From Cladocopium goreaui (taxonomy: Eukaryota; Sar; Dinophyceae; Suessiales; Symbiodiniaceae): DNA of 64,000 nucleotides. A program made the position numbers and the translations under genes. The stretch covers positions 812,838 through 876,837 of the forward strand of contig CAMXCT020006756.1 of the NCBI GenBank assembly GCA_947184155.2, written 5' to 3'. Below, one piece after another: positions 12,860-24,774 of the stretch (its first letter is position 1; every line of letters starts with the position of its first letter). The notes under the pieces were generated by a model. That model made no database searches. It had not been told where the DNA came from and saw only the letters and a list, made by a program, of their open reading frames with translations.

Positions 12860-13800
12860 ATCCGATTATTTATCCCCACAATGCCAGCCAAAGCCTGGGA
12901 CGGATTTGCAAAACCCTCACAATAAAGTCGGCCGACCTGTTTAAGGAGGATACTGGGGATACGTTATATTAATATTATATGATTATATCTGTTGCTTTTC
13001 ATTTATATGTTTCTTGATTCTTGTATTTTCAAAGCTATTAATACTAAAGAAATTATCAACTCCACTTAATTAAGCCCTGTAGTGTTTTAGTGCAAATAAT
13101 CCACCAATTCTGAATCCAAATCTCAAAATCCCCAAAGATCTGAATGCATCGATTTCTTTTCTAATCCCTTGTTTGAAAACGCAGAGAAAAAAAGCAGTAG
13201 CCTCGAACCACCTCCGAACCACTATTAAAAAATACACCCCTTAGCCGAATCACTGTTGTTTTTTTTTCTGGAATGTTGGGTAAATGTAGTTAGCTTTCCA
13301 AATCCTCTTTAAAGTAAAATACTTTGCTACCTCAACCCTCTTGATAACCCTTTCCTACCTCAACCCTTTGATGACAACCATGTATTCGTTTGCAATTAGA
13401 GAATTTGTTCAGCAACACTTGCTGGAGTCCCCAAGAAGTATGTGCGGCCCTAAGTATAATTGGATGTGGATGGGGACGAGGATTTAATAACCAGATGCCA
13501 ACATAATGTGCATATCAAGGTTGTATTATATACAGTGAGAGAAAGGAGGTTGCTCCAAGGTCCGGATGGTGCTCCAAAGCAGCTGCTTTACGTGTGCTGA
13601 GCCATACCAACCCCCAACTTATCGTGCAGGTTAGGCACATCATTCCTGGGTGCAGCAGGGGCTGCAGCAGGACGATTGTGGAGGATGCTGTTCAGTAAAT
13701 CGACATTTATGAAGCTAGGAGCACAATCAGAAAAACATATCATTTATATAATCAAAGCCAAGCATCTTGACAGTCATATACAAAGCTTTGCTAAAGACGT
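12860..13800. other. Stretch without supported exons
   Basis: AT-rich, with a TTTTTTTT run near 13260. Nothing gene-like is seen on either strand. Confidence 0.5.
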
Positions 13801-13824
13801 CTGCTTTTGCTTCCAGCACTTGTC

Positions 13825-15870
13825 TCACGCAACGTCCTCATGCTGAGTGTGAACTTTGACCACCGGGGACAAACTCTGTCCAACGAGTCGCGGCAACGTT
13901 GGCAGTTTCATGCGATCTTGCCGGCCCACACTGTTCTCTTTAAAATATGAAAACTCAACTTCAAAAGGAAGGTGCGTGTACTTCCGTACTACCAAGCGAA
14001 ACTTCATATTCATCATCCTATCCTGTATCCTACTTAACGATTTCCAAACCCCAACACGCAGAAAATGAACGCTGCCAACAACGGTTTGATGCTGCCAAGC
14101 TACCATTTTGAAGCCTGGCGGCCTCCATCACGGCAAAGTGAAGGACTTGACATTGTGTGACCAAGCGATTCTTGAAGAGAAACTCAGCATTCCACTTGGA
14201 TCACGTCGGTATGTTTTGTTTTGTTTTTTTTTTACGCCTTGAAACCGAAGCTGCTTCGTTTCACCGACACTTTGGTCTGAGCATTGTGGCATTGTGTTTG
14301 GGAGGGAGCCACCATCCAGCCTATGGACAGCCTGGATCAAAGTACCCTACCCTTGCCTGAGGTAATATGAGGTAATATACCTTGTGATCTGCACCCAAGA
14401 CATCCAAAACATCCAAAAGCACCAAATAGATGCAATATGAAAAAGATTGAAAAAGCCACGAAAAGGCCATGATGGACTGGAATAGGTAAGTGCATTCAAA
14501 TAACAACGTGTTAAACAAAATAGGGCTAGCTGGAAGAGTTTCATCTTCTGGTGAGCCTTTGTAAATCGTCCACTGCAAGTTGCCATGGTAAATGAACGGA
14601 GTATCAGTCAATCAAAAAGAACTCTTGAGCTATGACTTCACTCATGTCTTTCGGGAATTCAAATGTCACTTCAACAACATTCACAGCAGTATCAACCTTC
14701 CCACTACTCGTCAAAGTAGTCCAACAGCTCAAGCCATGCCACGCACTTGCGGAACTCCTGGTTGATCGGCTCAGTGTTGGTACCCCTCAGCTGCTGAGTG
14801 TTGGAACTGTCAATCACGCACAGTGCCTGCAAGAATTCCAAGATGCCTGCGTATCACTCTGTTAAACATACGACACCTTCATGCCGTTTTAACAGTCCCG
14901 TTGGCAAATATTCCGGCAAAGAGTACACTGCCAACAGCAAAATCAATGTCACAAATCAATGACGCCGTTTTTTGGGAGCATGTGCTACGGAGGTGACGCA
15001 GGCACCAATCACAATCAATGTCAGCATGTGCTACCAAAAACGCGAAATGGATCAAACGCATTGTGACGAAAGAGGAAAGGATAGGAAAGGCAAAAGCATA
15101 CAGTATGATATTCATGACTCCGTTTTTCGCCATCGCGATGGCCACACCGCAATCATCTTCCCCAGGACATCTCTGACAAGAAACTTTTCAATATTTCCTC
15201 AGTTGACGCAGATTCTGCATGCACTCCGCAGTGCTCAGTCTGAGGCGGGAATCTCAGTATATTCTCCAACTGACTGACCATTGATTTCCAGAAAAATCAA
15301 AGTTTGACATTGAAAAGGTGGGTAATAAGATGCTGTGTCTCACGGCTTTAATTCAGGAATTACATTGACATGGAATTACACAATATGGTCACACCAAAAC
15401 ACATCAGCTTCCAAGGTACTTAACATCTCACGGCATCTTGTCGCCTCCTCAAACAGCATTTGCTTTGGAGGGGGATCAAACAACAGGGACACAGTACTGG
15501 TCCAAAACACGATGCCAACAAGATGTTGCCTCTTGTAAAACAGTTGTGTTTCTGTGATTCTTTGTGTTCATCATCTACTAGTCACCCCTAGTTGCTAGAC
15601 TTAAAACGATGAAGCTAAAGCGGCATACCTCCATGCCACTGACGGAATTGGATGTATGGGTACTATCCACTGGCAACGGATACCTTTATGTCTTATGCCG
15701 AAGTTGAGGGAACCATGCAAGCCAAATGCAGTCACAGCAAACGTTCAAAGTTCAGACCCCCAGCCTTTTGTTCGATTCGATTGCTATTCTGCAAATCTTC
15801 CATCGGAGTGTGCCCCTCAATGGTCGACCGCCGTTGCAAGCCAATAGATGCCCCAAAAGACGCCTGGGAT
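13825..15870 (-). CDS. Locus of unidentified exons
   Basis: Readings: about 15700-15830 (QRRSTIEGHTPMEDLQNSNR), about 15430-15530 (VGIVFWTSTVSLLFDPPPKQ), 15155-15235 (AESASTEEILKSFLSEMSWG), 14882-14930 (YSLPEYLPTGLLKRHE, donor GTGTCG), about 14715-14850 (ALCVIDSSNTQQLRGTNTEP then EFRKCVAWLELLDYFDE), 14630-14690 (VNVVEVTFEFPKDMSEVIAQ), about 14520-14610 (FIYHGNLQWTIYKGSPEDET) and 13825-14010 (LVVRKYTHLPFEVEFSYFKE). Splice sites fit several of them. The segment LEFLQALCVIDSSNTQ is faintly like the helical parts of IP3/ryanodine receptors, but this is not enough to assign a family. Confidence 0.4.
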
Positions 15871-16047
15871 TGGAGTGGTGGCACATGGTGGCACATGGTG
15901 GCACTGATCAATCAGCCATGAATTTGCGGATCAGCTAGCGAAACCATCCAAATCAACAAAGCTGGTACTGCATGTTCATCCCCCAAAAGATTTTGCAAAG
16001 TCTCAAACCCTCCAACTGTACCACGAAAGAATTGTGGATCCCACATA

Positions 16048-17098
16048 TATGTATATAATATATATATATCATACCTACCTACATACCTACATACCTACCT
16101 ATCTACCTATCTACCTATCTACCTATCTACCTATCTACCTATCTATCTGTCTGTCTGTCTGTCTGTCTATCTGTCTATCTGTCTATCTGTCTATCTGTCT
16201 ATCTGTCTATCTGTCTATCTGTCTATCTGTCGATCTGTCGATCTGTCGATCTATCTACCTACATACCTACCTATCTATCTATCTATCTGTCTATCTGTCT
16301 ATCTGTCTATCTGTCTATCTGTCTATCTGTCTATCTGTCTATCTGTCTATCTGTCTATCTGTCGATCTATCTACCTACATACCTACCTATCTATCTATCT
16401 ATCTGTCTATCTGTCTATCTGTCGATCTATCGATCTATCGATCTATCTATCTATCTATCTATATATATATATATATCTATCTATATATCTATCTATCTAT
16501 CTATCTATCTATCGATCTATCTATATATCTATCTATCCTATCCTATCCTATCCTATCCTATCCTATCTATCTATCTATCTATCTAATCTATATAACAATA
16601 TATATGTATAACAAACTATATATATATATAACAATCTATCTATATAACAATCTATCTATCTATCCATCTATGTATCTATCTATCTGTCGATCTGTCGATC
16701 TGTCGATCTGTCGATCTATATATCTATATATACATCCATCCATCCATCCATCCATCCATCCATCCATCCATCTATCTATCTATCCATCTGTCGATCTATC
16801 GATCTATCTATCTATCTTTCTATCTATCTATCTAATGTATACAACAATATATATGTATAACAAACTATCTATATAACAATATATCTATCTATCTATCTAT
16901 CGATCTATCTATCTATCTGTCGATCTGTCGATCTGTCGATCTATATATATATATATCTATCTATCTACCTATCTATCTATCTATCTATCCATCTACCCAT
17001 CTATCCATCTATCCATCTATCCATCTATCCATCTATCCATCTATCCATCTATCCATCTATCCATCTATCTATCCATCTATCTATCTATCTATCTATAT
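16048..17098. repeat. 1-kb compound microsatellite CTAT / CTGT / CCAT / CTAC
   Basis: Tetranucleotide blocks follow each other: ACCT, CTAT, CTGT, CGAT, then TATCC pentamers, CCAT and CTAT again, with TATATA interludes. The plus strand is pyrimidine-rich. A 280-codon Tyr/Leu/Ser/Ile reading at 16034-16876 is a by-product of the 4-bp period. Confidence 0.95.
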
Positions 17099-17279
17099 GA
17101 TACATATATAATCAGTCAACCATTATCAACCAAAAAGTGGTGACTCATAGGTATGGCATAACCATCCCCCATCCCCATCCCATGTCGAGCCAAGGCGCGG
17201 CATTGAAGCTATTGGCAGAGAAACTCAAGGTGCTGATGGCGCTGCTGGCGGAGCTCAAGTCCTGAGGGAGGCAGATATA

Positions 17280-17430
17280 TCATATCATATGTTCAAGCGT
17301 TCATAATATTATGTACTAACGTCATCTAATATTAGTATGTAATTACATATATATATATATTGTGTATATATATATATATTATACGTATATTAGCATGTCG
17401 TATATTATATATACAACTATATACGCGTAT
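17280..17430. repeat. TATA tract
   Basis: Alternating AT/TA runs flank short unique words. The stretch to 17700 holds no supported exon. Confidence 0.8.
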
Positions 17431-17719
17431 CACAGGATGACATGTCTGATGTCATGGGATCTGGGTGGCTACTGGAATCAGTCAAACCTCAATGGCATAC
17501 TTCTAACATGCCCTCGGTGTCCATACAGTTTTAAATCTTAAAATTATTTAAAATGGCTTGACACCAGACTGTCGGACAAATGATACACTTCATTCACTCC
17601 TGTGTTCCAATGTTCCCTTTCGTTGGGTTCAGTTCCATCCATCCAATCCATCTCCCAAAATACAATACAGTAATATCAAAAGGTGATAAAGTAATCCTGG
17701 TCCCATACCCAGCAACCCT

Positions 17720-20580
17720 ACCCTAAGTTTTCTGCAAGTCTCCGTGCCCTGCTTCCGAAAGGCTCTCCCCTTTTGAGGGGAGTTGGACATCGTTTCCGAG
17801 ACATCGACCGGCACCACACAGGAGCCGTGCTGTCTGGTGACTGTGGCTGTGTCAAATGTGTCAAGGTATGGCAGGATGCCCTGGGAATCAGTGGAAATTG
17901 CTGGGTGGGGCGGCTTATCTGCTGCAAGGTAAAGCTCAAACATGATTAATGCAGAACAAAAAATACTAAACCAAAACTGAACCACAACTATCCAAGCTCA
18001 GACCTGCAACGTCTTGCTGTCTGCGTCTTCCTGCTGGAATGAAGATTTCTTGGGCCCAAAGGGCTATCCAGCAGAAGCTCATGACTCAAACCGCGAACAA
18101 CCACTCAGTCAATGACAATGACAAAGTGACTAGTTTCTCAATCCTGTCATTTGTGACATGAATCTCTGGCAAAGCAAAAACTGTAGACGTGCCAGGAAGT
18201 TGAGGTACGCGGCTGTGCCAGTCTGATGGGTGGGATCGTAGCCAGTCATGGTAAAGTCTGCTGCCCGCTCAACAATGACGCATTGCTCGAGGGCAAAATC
18301 AGAATTTCATCGTGAATAGACTCAAGCTCGTCTCCATCTCCAACCGATATCAACCGATGAGGTTTAAAGGTTCAAAGCTTATCATCAAGGAAATTCATAG
18401 GAATTCGATTGGATACAGTATATTGTTAAGATATCTGACGGCACCCAGGCAAGATCTGAGATACTCTGAGCATCTGGGTCTGCCGACAGCTGCAATCGCT
18501 TCCTACTTGGGAGATTTGGGTACTGTAGTCATTGGAGGTCCTATAACTATTTAGGAAACACAACACGCTCATAATTAAAGAGGATGGACTATCTGTCTAT
18601 GTATCGCTGCACAAAGAAGGCCAGTTGATCTATGATATCAAATGAAATTACAGGCATTACTTCCATCGCGCAGCGGACAGACTTCTACACTGGACAACTG
18701 CATGTATACAAATTGGTTTGCAGAGATCTCTTTCAGATTGTTTGGGAGTATCTCCATGTCTAAAATCTGACATCATGCCCGGCCTCCTGCTGCTTTCTCA
18801 GTTCCTGCTTTAACTCTTGGAACTCAACCTCGGCTGCCTCCCATGAGCTCGGCTGGTAAGCATCACAACATGTCACAACTGTGGCGCAACCATACACAAA
18901 AACTATCAAAAACTTACTGGGTCAACAGGAATGCACAGGAGACTATAGCTCGTTCAAGTTTCCTCACCTGGTCAAAGTCCTTCTCGGCTTCCTTCAAAGA
19001 TGTATAGAGCGCCTGAGCTTGCTGAACCATGGCCATGCTGTCTTATGTGAGACTGTGTGCAAGTGGACATGTATATCTCATACCATGTCATGTAGGTACT
19101 AATATGATCTAATATGATTGATCTTAATGAAAGAGCTCAGCACAAGATGAGCCTCAGCAGCAATGAACCAGGAAGGATCTCAGTTTGCCACTTTCAAGGC
19201 TTGCAACTCGTGTTGCGTCATCTTTGTCTGCAACGCCTTGATTCTGCAGCCAGTGTATGGCAGTGTGGGGTCGCATCGTCTCCCTAGCTGCCCATCACTG
19301 TCCTCCTTGAAATTGCTTCAGCCAGAGTTTTCCGTTTAATGTTTAATCATGGTTAATTCCTGTTTAATCATTATCAGAAAGTATCAGAAACACTTTTAGC
19401 ATGTCATAGCATCTCTAAGCCACCAACATCCAACTGTGATGTCCCGTCAACCGCTAGCTCCAAACATTGCACACCGCGTCACCGCGCCTGCTCCAAACGC
19501 GCCTTGGAATGCAACCTGGCAGACGCCAACATGCGCGTCAGCTCCACCAGGCGCTGCTCCAGCTCCTCAACCCGCTCAACCTATGTTTGATCGGTTTGAT
19601 ATATCCACCGAGGAAACAAGACCCGCATTGACTGATGTTCATTGGTTATTTGATGTTGATTGCATCAATAACATTCAATAACTAATTTCTGCAAGAAATT
19701 TTGGACGGCTTTGCGAGAACTCAAACGTCATGGAGAAAAGAGCTGTTCAACGGTCATTTGGATGTGGAAATATGTGGAATGACATGGAAGCACACCTGCA
19801 CAGACTCCGTCCTTCCGGCTCTTCCCTTGACATCGTTCAAGTTCGGCGGCCCGTGCTTGTTGTGGTTCGACACGAAATTCCTGGCTGTGCATGGACGACA
19901 AACAAAATTCTGCTTGCAGAATTAAAACACACGCAGACATGTTTGGGACAAAGCTTTGCACTCCCCTGGTATCATGTTGTATCCATCATGTATCCCCTGA
20001 TATCCCCTGATGTTGCACTGGCTTGACCTTCGGGTCTTTCGGCCACCAAAGTCAAACCTGTTCCCCACCTCTGCCATATCCAGCAAATCCTCTATCTGTG
20101 TGGAAGTCTGCAGCGCTGACAAGGATCAGTGATCGCACTTGAAACCAGGAGTATAAAATGATATAAATACATACGGTACATCTGAAAGCTTGGCAAGTGT
20201 AAATGGAGCGAGGGGACACACACACACACACGATGGTATAAAACTTCAAAACAGATCGAAACAGTAAACATATTAATATTAATTATTCCTGGTATATCCT
20301 GGTATTCGTTACAACCGTTAGAACATTCACAGGTCAGGTTGTGCAAAGCCACCGCCTCGACACCGAGACCTTCTGCCAACATCATCTCGGCCTTGGTGCG
20401 CCATTCCGCTGTGAAAGTTCGTGCCCCATGGCCCCATGATGGCTGTGGTGCCATCCCTTCCATCCCCTGGGAAACCCGCTGCACCACTTGGAACAGCTGC
20501 GGCCTTTGCCTCCGCCAAGGCCTCTGCAATGAGGCTCATGTCGCCCACTTCCTGGGTCCGACCCATCACTCCCTGAATAA
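17720..20580 (-). CDS. Coiled-coil protein gene
   Basis: Exons: about 20345-20580 (TQEVGDMSLIAEALAEAKAA; a second frame is open over the second half), 20069-20115 (TSTQIEDLLDMAE), about 19800-19870, 19483-19580 (RVEELEQRLVELTRMLASAR), about 19186-19243 (IKALQTKMTQHELQALKV), 18968-19037 (QQAQALYTSLKEAEKDFD, donor CAG|GTGAGG), 18772-18852 (SSWEAAEVEFQELKQELRKQ, 27 codons), about 18465-18520, about 18085-18250 and 17722-17940. The central exons have clear heptads. It is likely structural; no catalytic domain is seen. Several exon joins keep phase. Confidence 0.55.
20214..20231. repeat. CA dinucleotide repeat
   Basis: A short ACACAC run inside an intron of the coiled-coil gene; a similar one lies at 54014-54034. 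Confidence 0.85.
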
Positions 20581-21064
20581 AGAAAAAATCACCGCCATCA
20601 GAGTAGATAGTGTGATTTAGATTGATATAGTGTAATACAGTATAATTACGTATATATTATCATGTACGTATCCAGCAAAAAACAACATGATCCATTGAAC
20701 ATAATTCAACAGCCGCAGAAAAGAATCACCGTCTGTAAAAACTTCTTGTCTAGGATGTTAAATCATGATTATCAATCATTGCCTCTCAGCTTTGTTTGAA
20801 GGAGTGAAGTCGGCCAAACACGACCAAATGTTTTGCGATTGCACCGGATCAGTGACTTGCATCACAATCACTAGATCACCGCCAAACTTGTGTCTCTACA
20901 GTACCAGACTTGCAAGCACTGAGTGCCACGGCTAAAACATGTTTCAGTCGCGCCAAGGCTGCTTCTCTCCTCTGGGAGCCTTAACCGAGTGTGCTCTGGC
21001 CACACTTTGCGGCAGGGTCCACCAACTTCCTACCTCCAAATGGCTCATCAAACCTAGGAGACCC

Positions 21065-21330
21065 TGCTGCTCTGATGAGCCGTTTCCACCTGTTGCAAGG
21101 CATTGGAGGCCAATGAAGACACCTCTGCGCTTTGGACCTGTCCCAGCGAGGTCCAAATGTTGACGCACGAAAGACCCAAATGATCGCTGCCGCTGATGTT
21201 TCTTGAGATGTCTCCCAGAATTTCCGTTGAAAACCATTGAAAACCACTCAAAGTTGTTGCAACAACCTTCTCCTTAGGGACGCAAACAAAGACTTTCATC
21301 TGTTCAAAATGGGGTTTGGGTGCTGACATG
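21065..21330 (-). CDS. Unidentified exon, about 85 codons
   Basis: The frame reads FEQMKVFVCVPKEKVVATTL, then LGDISRNISGSDHLGLSCVN, then SSLASNALQQVETAHQSS. A second frame is open over the downstream half. Boundaries are approximate; the donor could be GTCTCC. Confidence 0.4.
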
Positions 21331-21339
21331 CTGACAGCT

Positions 21340-22220
21340 CACAATCATCCTGACGAATGCCAGAATTTAGGTCAGTCGGTATAGTCGAAACTCGTGATGA
21401 TATTCGGACTCGAAGTTTAATTGCCATCAGGCTACTATGATGTTCGTGATGTCATTCCATGTCATTCCAATATATACACTACCAAAAGCATCGTATCTGT
21501 TTTCACCCATTGCATCCTGCAAGATCTTCAACATCTCCTTCTTCTTGTTGGCCTGTCAACGACAGCTCCGGTCGATAAGCGCCAATTGGTCCATGTCTGT
21601 GATATGAAGATATACCAAGTATATATGCTGGTAAAAAAAAGAAGTGGCGGTATAAACATAGATATGACATGTCCATCAAGGATGCCCTGTAAACATCTAA
21701 TCACAAATGTACACAAGCATTAAGTTCAACAGAACAAAGATATTGCATGGCGCCAAAGATCTTAGCACACCCTCCACCTCTATTGATCGGACCCAGGCCC
21801 CAGATATTGGCAGTGGCGAGAGTCCATCAGCCACAACATGCATCTGGTTTGGAAAATATGACTGGCTCAGCAAGGGACCTCCTCAATCTCCTCTGGGGTT
21901 GGCTCAGGCACAACTTCCTTGCTGCAAAGGTGAGTTTTTGGGGCAGAGGCCATAAGATTCCCAACCTTGCGCCTAACCACCTGAAATTAAATCAACTGCT
22001 GAACTGCCTGAAGGGTAAAACAACCAAAGGAACGATATAGGAACCTACAATATATCGGCTTTCTACGAAATGCATGTTGACTTCCTGACATTGCAGATCT
22101 TGTTTGAACATTTCCACCAGGTGACACAGAGTATATACATGATTACATGATCATACACGTCTACAAATACATATCCAAACCTAGATTTCATTAAAATTTA
22201 AAATATTAAAACAGCTTTCC
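21340..22220. other. Stretch without supported exons
   Basis: Open frames at 21707-22040 on the plus strand are not backed by splice sites or composition. It is probably the intergenic gap past the stop at 22230. Confidence 0.4.
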
Positions 22221-22229
22221 GTGGAGGTA

Positions 22230-23706
22230 TCATTTGCCCATCCCATCCAAATCCACAGAATTCCCCACCTTAGTCGACTCTACAATGGTCTTCTCAGTCT
22301 TCTCCATCTCGATGGTCTCTTCGACCTCAACAACTTTCTCGGCCTTTGCTTCACTGCTTTTCTCCGCCTGGCATGAGTTGGTCACTGCAACGTTATACAT
22401 GATATAAGCAATTCATCGCAATTATCTGCCTGGATCAAACACAATCAAAATACAAAAATCTGATTATCAACATTTATCAACCTGCAGATGCTACCTGTCT
22501 GTCCCGAGACAAAGAGTTAGAGGAAATGCAACCGGGACAAAAACATACAAATACAAAGACTACATTGTACTAAAAGGTCAGTTGCTGAGAGTTCATCAAG
22601 AAATTGGACCTCCAAATCAAAACCCAAGGCATCCGATGGCCGAAGTAGCCCCACCTGTGGCTTCTCTTTGGCCACCGGCGTTGCAATCTCCTGAGAGATA
22701 TGGATCCCATATGGTTGCTGGATGCTGCCTGCTCTCTTTTTTCAATTCGTCGACCTTTTATATGGGTTGAATTTGATTGATATGTGTTGTTTGCATTTAT
22801 TTGCCAGGGCCTGCGGATCTGCCAGGATGTCCGCTGTTCATATAATTGCGCGAAGGCGAGAATGAATGAAAACGAGTACAATTTGAATCAACCCTGTTTC
22901 AAGATAGTATGCGAATGGCTGTGAAACTGCTACAATGAGTTTGGAACTCTTGGGCAGTGTTGCAACCTTGGACAGCTTTCGGACTTTTGTCTGTACTGGT
23001 CTCCGGGTCAACCCTCCAACTTAGGACATGATGGGACAATATATCTATCTGGTGAGACCAGATGTTTAATCTATCTGCAGTATTTTGATAATTGTGATAG
23101 TATGATATAGTATGTGTGTTTAGCAGTGTATGTCGCAATGTAAAAAAAATACATCTGACCACTATGTTTGTGTCATAGAGTCATAGATTGTCATTGCATT
23201 CTCCCTTGTCGTAGTTGATGGTCACAGTTGAAAGTCCAAACAAAGGTTGGAAACTCCCAGCGATCAGCATGGCAGTAGCGTCAACTTTTCAGCTGACATT
23301 CAGGTGGCACCTGCTTCACCTTCGTGGCCCCTTTCTCGGGCGGAGTGCTTGGAGCCTGTGAATGCATGGGAGAATCTATTGACTAAGAAAACAATGTGCA
23401 TATCATTTCTCTCAAAGCACTTGAATTTGAAGTGCAACATGTTTGTAAAGGCCTATCAACTGGATTTGAATCTGTGGTCCAACGGTTTTCAAATGATTTC
23501 AATTTCAACGGTGTCTTCATTTGGGGTTCCTCAACAACCTCCGTCTTTGCTCTTTTGCACCCTCCAGTCTGGCCCACCTGCAAGAAATAGTATGCTGTGG
23601 CACCTGCTGTGATTGCACCCACAGCAAAGCCACCGACTACACCAGCTAAGGATGATCCGGATCTCGATTGCACTTCGCCTGTCGCAAGTCTGGCAGCACC
23701 ATAACT
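22230..23706 (-). CDS. Small single-pass membrane protein with charged C-terminal tail
   Basis: Exon about 23470-23706 (acceptor ATCGCAG) contains the membrane helix LAGVVGGFAVGAITAGATAY followed by the basic stop-transfer stretch CKRAKTEVVEE. Exon 23294-23355 (PSTPPEKGATKVKQVPPE, probable GC donor) joins by phase to 22893-23000 (KVRKLSKVATLPKSSKLIVA). Exon about 22560-22717 reads KEKPQVGLLRPSDALGFDLE. Terminal exon 22230-22384 reads AKAEKVVEVEETIEMEKTEK and ends GMGK, TGA. The first exon is not resolved. The helix has Gly/Ala small-residue packing. The location could be plastid, endosome or cell surface; function is unknown. Confidence 0.6.
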
Positions 23707-24097
23707 CTGCGATTCTCAGAGGCAATGTACTCCGGCTATGATGTGTTGGGATGTGTTGGGAAAATCAGGATAGTCTTGAAACATCTTGAAATCCGATCAC
23801 AACTAGCCACAACTAGCCATTGTGCTGCTGTCCCTGCTTTTTGGCCTTTGTGTGGTACAAATGTCTATCTTTGACTGCTAGTCAAAATTAGTAAAAAGGG
23901 TGGAAGAGTCCCGGTGCAGTCTTGCAAATGAAATATTTCAACCAGAGAACGGCACAACATGGCACAACTGCTCAGGAGAGTCTGCTTGGACAGGAAGGAA
24001 ATAGCTGCATAAATGTGACGAAACGGTAGTGTTTACAACAGACACATACTGAATGGCAGTTCAGTTTGCTTGACATGTCTATGGCTGCATGATGATG

Positions 24098-24475
24098 TCA
24101 AAAGTCGATGCAATCTGATCTGCAGTGTAAGGGTACCATGAAGTTGTTCAAAGGCTTAGCAAGTTTAGGCAGCATCTGACAGATATCCCAACCTGTGCTG
24201 AATCCACGGCCATTGCGAGTCAACCGATGCCACTGCCGGACCAGCCCAGGCAGGGCTGCCCGCAACCGCTGCGTTTTCCGCAGCATGGCTTCGGACCGGA
24301 GAATCGTACAACGATTGGTTTTTGCTTTCACTGTTGATGAAAGCATGAATCGGTGGGAATCCTCGAGAAATTTCACAACGTGTTTGCGCACTACCTCCAA
24401 ATCAGTTTTTAGAACTATCGGTGGGAAACACAGAATATCCTGTTGGCTTCCAACGTCATTCTTTTCAACCTGATC
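24098..24475 (-). CDS. Unidentified single long exon, about 125 codons
   Basis: The frame follows AACATCAG at 24476 and runs to TGA at 24098. It reads VLKTDLEVVRKHVVKFLEDS, KTNRCTILRSEAMLRKTQRL and AALPGLVRQWHRLTRNGRGF. The content is helical and basic. No ATG starts it, so it is probably a terminal exon. I recognise no family. Confidence 0.55.
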   Translation of the reverse strand, partial: DQVEKNDVGSQQDILCFPPIVLKTDLEVVRKHVVKFLEDSHRFMLSSTVKAKTNRCTILRSEAMLRKTQRLRAALPGLVRQWHRLTRNGRGFSTGWDICQMLPKLAKPLNNFMVPLHCRSDCIDF

Positions 24476-24692
24476 AACCTCTGATGTTACCAATATTTAC
24501 CCATCATTTCATGTTATAAAGCTGCCGGGCTTGATCTGTCACGGCTCCAGCTCACAAGTTCCGTGGATGGAAACCTTGAACTCACAGCAACTTGTCATCC
24601 ATACGCCGCCATGCCACCCCCCACCCCTGTAAATAAAGGCAACTGGGGGCAACTCCTATAATTATTACAGATGAATCCAAAGTGAATGGATA

Positions 24693-24765
24693 AAACATGA
24701 TAAAACATGACAATGATAAGACATGATAAAATATGATAAAACATGATTAAACATGATTAAACTGT
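24693..24765. repeat. Short tandem duplication, unit near AAACATGATA
   Basis: Seven or so imperfect copies of a 10-bp word, of the kind scattered through the introns here; similar cases are TGTTGAAACA at 43316-43352 and GATCTTCCCAT at 25076-25106. Confidence 0.75.
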
Positions 24766-24774
24766 GTCAATGAT

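Noticed and set aside
16034-16876. 280-codon plus-strand open frame rich in Tyr, Leu, Ser, Ile
   Set aside because: It is the translation of a tetranucleotide microsatellite, open in all related frames for lack of stop words.
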